DNA of 64,000 nucleotides, taken from the NCBI GenBank assembly GCA_963931925.1, contig OZ007581.1, positions 14,433,822 through 14,497,821 on the forward strand, written 5' to 3'. Under the pieces are notes generated by a model. It made no database searches. It saw nothing but the letters and a program-made list of their open reading frames with translations, and was not told the origin of the DNA. The stretch's first letter is position 1; every line of letters starts with the position of its first letter. This document shows positions 23,418-34,200 of this stretch, one piece after another. Position numbers and translations under genes: made by a program. This DNA is from Onchidella celtica (Eukaryota > Mollusca > Gastropoda > Systellommatophora > Onchidiidae).

Positions 23418-25030
23418 CTTTTAACTTTTAATATTTCATTTTCTAAAGTAATCTAAATTTTCTTTCACATGAAAATTATGATGTTTGCTTTGCAGAAGTT
23501 TAAAAATTGCAGTGATTCTGTACTGTTTTATTAAACATTTCTGATAAACTTTACTGTAAACTGTAACAAGTAACACAACATACTGTAAATGATAAAAATT
23601 GAAAGTCATGCCATGGTGGTACGTGTATTGGAAAAACAGAATTAGCATTTAATATAGTAACATGAAATTTATTTCAGTGCACATGTCTTGTTTGACAGTA
23701 ATACATTTATTATAATTTCACATGGGCATAATAACTATACAAATTTTACAATCTTTCAATCTATCTAAGGCAGAAATGTGCCCAGAAATTTATGTGAGAT
23801 AATGAGTAATATGGAACAACAGTACATGTATTACTTTTTTGTGCACCAAGCTCAAGAAAGTTTTTTTCTCTCTCCTGAGAGATCTCTCAATCTACAGAAC
23901 ACACAAGATGCGTTTTGTGACTTACAATGACAATTCATTTTTTGTTACAGAAATAACTCAGTATCGTTTTTTTTTTAATTTTACTGTATTAATTTTTTAA
24001 AGGGCTGCATATCTTGTTGTAGACTTTCTAATGCTCCTTTTTGAATTAAAAAGCACAAAGGCGGATTTGATATTTCTTAAGTGTTTGCTTTTACAACTCT
24101 CTAAGTATATTTATCATAAATTTATGTATTCTCATGGAAGAGCTGGTATAGTAATATTGTAATAAAAAGATGGTCATGTCATATTTTTTTTTTTTTTTTG
24201 GCCATGATAAAAATAAGTTGCCTTTATGTTTTGTATTCTATATGTTTAAATATGTTCAATTAATTTAAAATCATTTGGTCTCCCACATCATCAATGCATT
24301 TTTCCATTTTTGATCTCAAAGAACAGTGATCTTCCAAAGTGGATGACATGTATTTCCATATATAATACAGTGTACATGTAATTATAAATCATTGTCATAA
24401 AAATAATAAATAAGAGCAAAATTGTTGTTTGACAATCTGCAGTACTGGCTGACAAGATTCTGAATAATAGAGGACACTGAAGATGAAACATTAGTTATTT
24501 TCAGTTTGCAATCACTAAAGATAAGATAAGATATGACTTTATTATCCTGTTTCCAGGAAATTTGTTGTCACTGCATTCAGTAACAGCACAACAGCAAATA
24601 CAATATATCTAAAACCTACAGGTCTTTAAGGCACACATGCACATTGCTTAAACAGCCTTACCAACAAGTAAGAACATTGCTCACACACACACGCACACAC
24701 ACAAACACACACACTGTAAGAACAATCCATTAGGAAAAAAACTAACAACAGCATACTACATCAGGAAACTCTGCTATTTTGAATTGCGGATGGCAAAAAA
24801 GATCGTCTATAGCGCTCTCGGTTTGTTTTTAAATACAGTATTCGTCCACTTCTTTGGGATCGGACTATCTGATGGAAAGAGTAACACCAGTTATGCAGTA
24901 TGATTCTAATCTTTTGAAATATGTCATGGTCCAATAGGCCTGCATTACTATGTCAATGTAGCATAATAATATAGATGTCTCTACATAACATCAGGTTAAT
25001 TTAATGAGAAACTGGCATCTTTCACCATCT
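23418..25030. other. Interval between the two convergent transposon genes
   Basis: AT-rich, with no frames that match proteins. It holds the 3' ends of both genes; AATAAA-like sites on the + strand (for example near 24160) could serve the nuclease gene. A CA repeat lies at 24680-24715 and poly-T near 24185. Confidence 0.5.
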
Positions 25031-26361
25031 TTAAGCATACTGTGAAACAACATTGTTTCTGAAATTTGTCAACATCAAACATACAAAAATAATATCAGTG
25101 GCAATATTTGTTTCAGTTGCATTTAGTGATGACTTAAGGATTTTGTATACCTTTACATTACCTATTATCCTTTCAACATGAACGCGTTTGCTTGAAATAC
25201 ATCTATCTTCCGCAACTGCTCCTGGTGTCATTCTGTTTTTCTTTTTGAAAAAATTCGGCATGTTAATCTTAACATCTTTAGTTCGAAACATGTCTTGGAT
25301 ATTAAAACCTTTGTCACCCATGATGGAATCCCCTGCCTCTACTTTGTCCAATAGACTGCATCTTTCTACAATCTGCCTGTCACTAGCTGCCCCCCCCCCA
25401 TAAGCTTCTGAACATAATGATATTTGCCCCCCCCTGGCGTTACACCCACTAAGACTTTAACAGCATTCCTATGCTTATATGTAGAAAATGTTGCTCTCTG
25501 GGCAGTTGGGTTTGATGGTCTCTGCACTGGTATTTCTGTCCCATCAATTATTACTCTTGTGTCAGGATATTTCATCTTGAAATCAAGTGGGCAGTCATGA
25601 TCAACAATGTATTTGTGAGCCCATGTGTTTATTTCTCCCCACTGCTTGGAACAAAATTTAACCCACGTATAACAAATATTGCGCACAGTAAATTCTGAAA
25701 GACAAAACATGTTTGATAATTCTGCATTGCAATAATGATGTCTCAGATACACTAGCATATTAACAAGAAAAGCAGTCTGGGGAACCACAGAATCAATACT
25801 TTTCTTTGTAAAGATAGACTTAATATTATTCACATTTGGACCTAAAGAATGAAAAACTGTCATGCACCTATCAAAATTGGGTAATCCAGTGTAATGCAGG
25901 CAATCTTTCGGTGAATATCTGATCCTATCAATCGACACATAAGTCATGAGGATGCGTAAAAAAATGCTGCTGGTAAATAATTGAATTTAATTCATTTTCA
26001 TCTTTATCATCTTCATCATAGGGAACTCTCTTTACAGTAAATTTTTCCTTGGTCAAATCGACATCACTCTCCTCCTCATTATCACCTTCGTCAAGATCAA
26101 GAGAAATGACCTCCCGTGAATTAACTAAAGAAATTGTAGGTGTATCACAGATGCCTTCACCACCAGATGATATATCTGGTGGTGAAGGCTCAGACATTAC
26201 AGCATTACAATAAGACATTTCCACAAACTCCGACACAGGAATGTCCTCCTCAAGATACACCTTTTCTGCCTCCTGTCTTTCAATTTCCCTTTCTTGTTTG
26301 GCAATCTGCTCTTCCTCATCCCGTCTTATCTCTCTCAGGCGTCGTCTTTGGTCCCTAGGCT
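25031..26361 (-). pseudogene. IS5/DDE_Tnp_4 transposase part (ISL2EU-like), frame-broken
   Basis: The catalytic part of the facing gene. From 26361 down, an acidic, Glu/Arg-rich coiled region (RRRLREIRRDEEEQIAKQER) leads into the DDE fold: YSPKDCLHYTGLPNF, then the first aspartate in VIIDGTEIP, the second in GDSIMGDKGF and the glutamate in HVERIIGNVK, ending in a stop at 25031. Two frame breaks occur. One is at an A7 run (25958-25964) between the coiled region and the core. The other is at a C8 run (25427-25434); changing its length by one restores the classic GGQIS...YGG...ASDRQIVE passage. All other positions read as conserved transposase. The join to the THAP exon is uncertain: the donor at 27180 would match in phase with an AG just before 26361. 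Confidence 0.8.
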
Positions 26362-27180
26362 CTTCAGTAAGGGCGTGAGGCTGAAATATTTGTGTGAAAG
26401 TATAAGTATTTTCATATTTAATACATGTAGTATTAAATAATACTACTAAAGGAGTAAAATAGGCCTTTAGAAAGACATTATTTAGTAATATTACTACACA
26501 ACGTGAAATTTGTTCAGATCTGATTTCTTCTATGCAAAGAAAAAAAAAAGTCTTGATATCCCTGGTTTGTATGCAATTATGTATTGTGTAGCCCTTCCCC
26601 TTTTCCGCGTACTCAAACATAGCAATTTAGCATACAAATTAGCAGCTGAGTGAGCAAATTATTTTTTTGTCAATCTTGAGAATCATTTTCAGTAACAGGC
26701 TAGTGTAAATCTGAGCAAATCGCCAATAGAGCAATCTTCACTACTTTCAAAATCTAAAACCATGTTTTGGTTGTCGTTTGAATACACATTACAATGTTTT
26801 TTAGTGACAGCCTACCGAATGACTAAGGTCAGCACCCTAACCTTAAGTGAAAATCACGTGTCAAACACACACACACACACAAATTAATGTCCCTATCACA
26901 TAGAATTCATACACATACAAATTATTTGTTTCATTTTCAGGTTAAAAGGATAAGAGATAGTATAGGATCTGGACTAGATCTGTAGATCTAGGCTCAAGAA
27001 ATGACTACGTTTGGGGTTGGGGAAAAGGACAGGGTCGTAGGTTTAAGGTTGGGAACTGACATGATAGGCAGGCCATACAGAACTCTTCCTGTTTTGGTAA
27101 TGGTATAGACGCAATGCAACTAGATCTAGATATCTAGAACTTGACTAGTCTAGACTAGATCTACATGTCCATGTACTTAC
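26362..27180. other. Putative intron between THAP exon and transposase core
   Basis: Non-coding between the THAP exon and the acidic region, with a CA repeat (26862-26881) and an AGATCT-rich block (26955-27165). An extra small exon here cannot be excluded, because a simple acceptor (TATTTCAG at about 26381) is out of phase with the THAP donor. Confidence 0.4.
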
Positions 27181-27379
27181 TTCTCCATGTTGGTGTCGAT
27201 GAATCCACAAAGTCATCTTCACTAAAGTGTTTTGCACATAAAACAGAACTGTGGGTCCAGCTCCATGCCTTTCTTCTCCTGTTGACAAACGCAATCCATT
27301 TTTTCTTGACTTTGTCGTCTTTGGGGAAGCGATATCCACCCTCTGTATGACAGAGAGGTATAACGCAGTAGTTCACCAT
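27181..27379 (-). CDS. THAP zinc-finger exon of the transposase gene
   Basis: Starts at the ATG at 27379 and reads MVNYCVIPLCHTEGGYRFPK, then an Arg/Lys/Trp-rich stretch, then SSVLCAKHFSEDDF. The C-x4-C ... C-x2-H spacing and the FP after the second cysteine are the THAP C2CH finger, which binds DNA in P-element-like and ISL2EU-like transposases and in THAP host factors. The exon ends in a GT donor (GTAAGTAC) in phase 1 and lies 25 bases inside the right inverted repeat. As the N-terminal DNA-binding domain it would recognise the element's ends. Confidence 0.85.
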
Positions 27380-27467
27380 TTTACCCCAGCAGAACAAATG
27401 GCTACCGAACCCCTCTTTTGCTCGGGCAAATCAGGGGAGATAATTTGAGGTTACGGATGCCTATTGC

Positions 27468-28239
27468 ACATAACTTTTTCTTCTCTCTGTTCTTTTTTTG
27501 GCACATTCCATCAAGCCCTACTTTGACAGTAGGCCTACGAATGTTCTGTTTCAAATTGGCTGAAGTATTACACTGTATTTGGAACGAACACTTCCTTGTA
27601 GCTGTTTGCTGCTGAGTTGTTTACTGATGAATGAGCGTTCCTGTCGTTCCTTTTTCATGACATCATGCAGACTTTTCGGGTCTGTGCACATCACATCGCC
27701 ATAGCAACACTTAAGCAAAGCCACCTATTCTTGGTTGCTTTCTGATTTATTGTTCTGCTTTCCTTCTTCTTTTTCTTTCTGTTCCTTGTTTGTGTCTTGT
27801 TTCTTGTGTTTCGTCTCTTGTCTTTATTGGGCGCCAGATGGTTCAGAGATGAGAAGAAGAAGAAACAAGTTTCTAATTTTGCTCCGTTTTAAATAACGAA
27901 TGATTATTGAACCGACGGCCTTTTACAGCTATTTCCGGTTAAAAAGATTTCTGTAGGCGATCAAAGAAATAGTTCAGGAACTTTAGTTTACATCGAAACT
28001 CTTTATGCAAGTAATACATATAAAATAATTTTTAAAGAATTGAAAATAAAATTATTTAAAGAAATGGCTAGAGTCTTATAACTAAATATTTATATTTTAT
28101 GGCGTAGTAATTCTTTACTTGACGTGGAAGATCGTCGTCCATTTTGTTGACACCTGGAGCAGTTTACGTTGGATCATAGTGCAAAGCAGTGCCTACCGGC
28201 TTTATATTTATCTCTTCGCAGGAAACTTTGAGAGGAACC
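27468..28239. other. Region upstream of ARCN1
   Basis: Holds the ARCN1 5' flank and 5' untranslated region. The stretch 28110-28240 is less AT-rich and lies just ahead of the start codon. No TATA box is evident at a sensible place, so a TATA-less housekeeping promoter is likely, as an inference. Confidence 0.4.
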
Positions 28240-31200
28240 ATGGTATGCATACTTTGTATCCTGAATTGTATGTTAATTAACTATTAAATTAATGTAATTA
28301 ATCATTTTGTAGGTAGATTCTAGATCTAACTGCAGGCAGTGAAATCCAAGTGAATTGTTTTGCTGAGAAACAGCGCTCATGCAGTCATGCCAGATCTAGA
28401 CTCTAGATCTTGCTAGAGGCCTACGTTACGTCATTAGGTCCTGGTGGAAGGACATATTATATATACAGAAGCTACAAAACAATAAGCACTGCGGTTTTTC
28501 AATTACGAGGCTTATTATGAAGGGACCAACGTGACAATGTTGGGAAGTGTATCTACTATCACTGTATGCTGCTCAAACTCAGGGGAGCACATTCCAATAC
28601 CAAAAGGAAAGGGTACACAATATGTTGACTGAAATAAGTTAGATCTAGATCTAGATCTAGATTCTAGATCTAGGACAATATATTTCTAATATGACCAACG
28701 TTCAGGCATAGGTTGTACAACATTTGTGAAATCTCAGTGTTGGACTGCAAGGAAACTGGAAAGGATTCTAGTAGAACAATGTCCAGAGATGCTTTTGGCC
28801 ATTGTGCATTTTGGATGAAGAACTTCCCTCCCTTACTTTAATAGTAAACTAAACTTTGATGTCCAACAAACTCGATCCATGCAGTCCAATCCATTTAGAT
28901 TCCCATATTCAATATCACATGATAGCCTAGATCTCATCTAGGTCTATTTATTGAGCTGTCAAAGTGTATTAAAGTGGAAAGGAGTGATGAGTTACACAAA
29001 TTTAGTTGGGCACATATTTGATTAGTGTTGAATGCTGAACTGTGCATGTAGGCCTACTATGAAAACCTCCAACCAGAGGACTGACAGGCTAAGGGAACAC
29101 TGCCCCCCTGGCCTTGCTTCAGGCATGGATTCTCCTAAAGTTGTGTCCTTGTAATATCCCTATTATGTTGACTCAAATGGAACTCCTCCCATTGAAATTG
29201 AAATGCACTATTCTTGAATTCTTTTCTTTTTAGGTGCTGCTTGCAGCGGCAGTATGCAACCGTACTGGAAAGGGTGAGTAGGTTTTGATTTTTATCATCC
29301 TGATTGGCTTTTTCTTTTCCATTAATATTTTTTCTGTTGCTAAACTTACTGTAATGGGTGATCAGGCATTTTAAAATTTGATACATTCATTCATATTAAC
29401 GATCTTGTTAAACTGAGCAAGTTTCATTTTGAAATTCGAGTGAATGATACTAAACTGCTTGGACTATTTATTTATAATTTATAAAAAGTTTGTATTCAGA
29501 GCAATGTTTTCATGAATCGAATGGCAATATTTATCTTATCTTGGGAATATTTCCTTTTGTTGAATTGTTCACTGTCATGTTGATGATACTTATTGGATTT
29601 GCATTTTTATTTCAGCCATCATCTCAAGACAGTTTGTGGAGATGACACGCTCCCGCATTGAAGGTCTTCTAGCAGCCTTTCCCAAACTGATGGGCACCGG
29701 CAAACAGCACACATTTGTTGAGACAGAGAGTGTACGTTATGTGTATCAACCACTAGAGAAACTGTATGTGTTGCTTATCACAACCAAGGCATCAAATATA
29801 CTTGAAGACTTGGAAACGTTACGATTATTTGCGAAAGTGGTAAGTTTTTAAAATGGTCCATAATATTAATATCGAGCTTTCATTGGGATAGAAGGTATAT
29901 GTCACAGTACGATCCATTTATTTGTGTTATGATTTTTCATTCATTGAAACCATGTATAGATTATTAGATATGTGCTAGGTGTAGGTTTTGCCATTTGTGT
30001 CATTTCATTACTGTAAGTCTCTCAGCTTTATGGTACAGAATATTGTCCTGCAAAACTAAATCTTGCACTATTTGGTCTGTGTTATCTAAGTAACATCACC
30101 AGTATCAAAATTTATAATGTTTTTGAAAATTCCATGTTTTTAAAAACTAAAAAATTTCATATTTTTATATTAGATAACATGGGGTGTTTTAGTTTATCAT
30201 CACTTTGTTGCATCAGATGTTTTGACTCTTTCTATCTTACTTCTCCAGTTACCAGAGTATTGTCGCAATATGGAAGAAACAGACATTGTTGACCAGGCAT
30301 TTCCACTTATCTTTGCTTTTGATGAAATTGTGGCTCTGGGGTACAGAGAAAATGTGAACCTTGCTCAGATTAGAACATTCACAGAAATGGATTCACATGA
30401 AGAGAAAGTTTTTCAAGCTGTCAGACAGGTAAAATAATGCTGTTCCCTTGCTACTAGCCATAACACATCCCTTTGAATGGGTTTATTTCAGAACAGTCAC
30501 ACTCAGAAATGGATTGGCACGGCGGGAAAGTTTTTCAAGCTGCCAGACATATGAGGATGAGCACTCACGGACCCGCCAAATATGAGTTCTTCATTGCATT
30601 GCTAGGGGCCCATCACGTTAACCCAGGCTTTCTCGAGAGAGTGTATAAGCTTTGGCAGACTCGGTAGTTGCAGAATAATATACTTGCAGATAGTTAGAGG
30701 GACTGGTGGGTCAGCCATATACTTTATGAAATGATAGAACTCTCAATATAACACACGTGGCTATATGGGGCTTTGTTTGCTTGAAAAGAAGTGGCTGTAA
30801 ATTCCAGCTTATGTGTTTGCAGTAAATTGTTGCTAAACATTTATGCTAGCAAGCACAGAAGATCAGTAATTATGGCATGGAAATAGTCTTGTATGAGGTG
30901 TATTTTTAATTTAGTTCTGTAAGAAGTATAATTTTAATTTAGTTAATGTGTAGTGGGAAATGATCCAGAATTGATGAATTATGATAAATTATTTCAGACC
31001 CAAGAGAAAGAAGCCAGGGACCAGATGAGGAAAAAGGCCAAAGAAATCCAACAGAGAAATCGAGAAATGGCCAAATCTGGACGCAACCCAGGCTTTGGAC
31101 CTGGGGCAGGATTTGGCAGTGGTTCGTATCGGTCTGACATCACACCTGTTATTGATGCAGGATCTACCAACGACACTCCAAAACCTTCATACAACAAACC

Positions 31201-34200
31201 AAGGTGAGAATTAATATTTATTGGGATTAAAGTTACATTCACAAGCAGCTTTGATGTATTATACAGACCTGCCAACCTTCCCGAAAAATCCGGGATTATC
31301 CCGGATTTTTTTACCACATCCCGGAATCCCGAAAACGGCCCGTGCTATCCCGGATTTACGATCGCATCCCGATTTTGCATCCCCGATTCGCATTAAATAA
31401 TGAAATAGTGAAACTACTTTTCTACGAGTACGAAAGCCCGGATGTCGCAAAATAGAGAAAATGTGACATATCGAGTACCGAAACGGAAACGATATCGATT
31501 GAGCTGTTTAGCTCTACATAGTTCATATCGACTGGCGATCGAGTATTCATGATGCGAAGTCATCATATCGCCCACTATCAAGGAAGTCTAGCTGTCGGTG
31601 GCTGGGCCCAGTGCTGCCAGTTTTGAAACGTTATTCATCAGAACTAGATCTACTCTAGCAGCGTGCTCTGTGAAATATTTAGCGTCTCTTTCAACGCAAG
31701 AAGCCAAGATGTCTTCAAGACCCCCTCCTACGAAGAAAGCCAAGGCAATGTGTGTTTTTCGGGAAGAGTACAAAAAAGAATTTCCGATGAGCAAGGCCTC
31801 GAGGAAGTGAGAGGATTTTCTCCATGGTGAAAAAGAATCACACAGAATTTAGGGCCAGCATGGGAGTTAAGACACTTGCTAGTCTGATGATTCAGAAAAC
31901 GCATCTACAAGCTCAAGCAAAATGTTGCTTTGATACAAGATTTGAGGATGCTCTCATTAGGAAAGCAAAGAGAGCTACCATGGAGAGCCTTCAATGATCT
32001 CTAGACTCGAGAATGACTGTATAGTGTAAATATTCTTCTGAAACTTTGTGTAAACAGTGTAAATATTCTTTTGGAACTTTGTGGTGGTCTTATTTTATAG
32101 CTGTGCTTCAATAAACAGCAAAGTAGGAACCTTCGGAGGTGAGTAACAATTTATTTTTGTTGACCCTGAATTTTGTTCCCAAATCCTGAATTTTGACACC
32201 TGTCATCCCTGATTTTGCTCATTCGAGGTTGGCAGGTCTGATTATATGTGATTTGATCATTTGATTATTGGTTATTTGAAATGAAATTTTGACATTGAAA
32301 ATTTTACATACCTGAATCTTTTTTCTTGTCCAGTGTAGAGGAAGAAAAACATGAAGAATGTGCAGCCTTTTGAAAGTAATGATTTTATAATACAGCCTAA
32401 ATGTTGCATCTGAGAAATATGAGACATCATATTTAGAACCCCACCAGATCAAAAGGTGGAATCCAATTATCTTTTCCTCATAGATTTATGATCATCATCT
32501 GCAGAACATGAAGAGGCATTTACATACTCTTTGTAGGATAGAATCATTTTGAAATTCTGATGTCTGCATGAGGCTTTAGAGAATGGTATGTTAGATTGCC
32601 CAGCCTGGATGTAAAGTCTTGTCATAAAAACATGTGGATAACATTCAAGTTTTTGAAACATAATGTTCCACAGCAAACCAGCATCTTCTGGCTCAAGCCG
32701 TGCTCTAAAACTGGGATCAAAGAAAAAGGATGTGGACACATTTGTTGGCCAGTTGCAGTCAGAAGGAGAAAGTGAGTAAAATTTCAGTTTTCTAAGCTAT
32801 TAGCCTTACAGTAATGATTACAAATCATCATCGTAGTTAACAAGTGTTCTGTTTCAGTTGATTTTACTTTTGAGAAATTTGGCTTCAAAATTGGAGCTTC
32901 TTTTAACAACAAATAATGAAAATTTAGCAGTGCTGTGCATTTTCACCTATTTACGGACAGCCTAAAGATTTCAAATAATCATAACAGATATATGCTAGAT
33001 GTCAACTGAAGGCCATTGATGACATGGACTCAGTTTTATTTTTTTTTGTTATTAGAGACAAACCACACTAGAAAACTGGGATGACGAGATGTGTACTGTT
33101 ATTGTTATAGCCAGCTTTGAATATTTGTTTAGTTTTTCAGGGGCCAAAGCGGTTGCTATAAAAATTTTGACCATTTTCAATTGCTGGCTTAGATGATGAA
33201 AAGTAATTTTGTTTTAGCCTCTGCAGTAAAATAAAAAACCCATGCACACATTTTTTATTATTGTACAACATTTTGTTCACAGAAAAATTTTTTGTTCTGA
33301 AAAATTTAGAATCTTTTTTTTTTTTTTTTTAAATTTCAAGTGATCCTCACAGGAGTAAATTGGAAGACTAGTTTAAAGCTTTTCATCAACATTATGCAAT
33401 TTATATCAGCCTGGCTTTGTGGTAAATGACCATGTCAAGTTCAACTCTTTTTTTTTTTCGTGCCTAGTTCCCACTTCAGTGTATTGCGTTTGTTTTGTCT
33501 AATGAAGTGTTAATGTCCATTGTTTACAGAAGTGGCCGACTCTTCCAAATCCCTGTCAGCTCCTATCACCAAGTCTAGCACACCAGCTGTTAATCAGGAA
33601 AGGTAAATCACCATCGCAGAGATTCACTATAAAAATGCCATAGACAGTGCGGAGGATCATTGTATAGAGGCCCAAGACATCAGATTGTCCTGGGTAGAAA
33701 GTGGACGGGCACTATTAACTGATATGTCATTGCAGCGAAATTTAACACTTCTTACTTGCACCAGTGCATCCATTTGGCAATTTGTTTGGTGAATGCAACA
33801 TCTGTGTCACAAATCCCAGACTGGGAGGTGCGATGGTTATAACAAGACAACAATCACGAACGAACAAGTTTAACACTTAACAGAACAACCCATCAAACTC
33901 ACACATTTATTATACATAAACATAAAGATAATAGCGCAAATACAGATATATTATTCAATTCAACTGCCGTACAACGGCCTTCTCCCTTACGCACACTTCC
34001 TCGGGTCCACAACCCGGTAGTTACTTTCCAAAGACACTTCGGTCTCAGCTTCTCCCCTCCATGTCTTAATAGCACATTAGTATTTCAATGGCACCGCAGT
34101 CTCTCAATAGCCCCTTCCTATTGCCATAACACATTAGCATTCCAATAGCACATCAACATGGCAATAGCACATTAGCATTTCAATAGCACATTCACAATCA

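Larger units (their letters stand above)
19862..27467. mobile_element. Candidate two-gene ISL2EU-like DNA transposon
   Basis: The edges carry inverted matches in two blocks. GCAATAGGC plus ten more bases (19862-19880) pairs with 27467-27449 at 16 of 19 positions. AGCAAAAGAGGGGTTCCGT (19917-19935) pairs with 27422-27404 at 18 of 19. Between them lie a + strand SAP-SWIM-YqaJ gene and a facing - strand THAP/DDE transposase gene, convergently arranged with their 3' ends about 1.6 kb apart. ISL2EU-type eukaryotic elements are known to pair an IS5-like transposase with a YqaJ nuclease (from memory). The exact termini and target duplication were not resolved. Confidence 0.7.
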
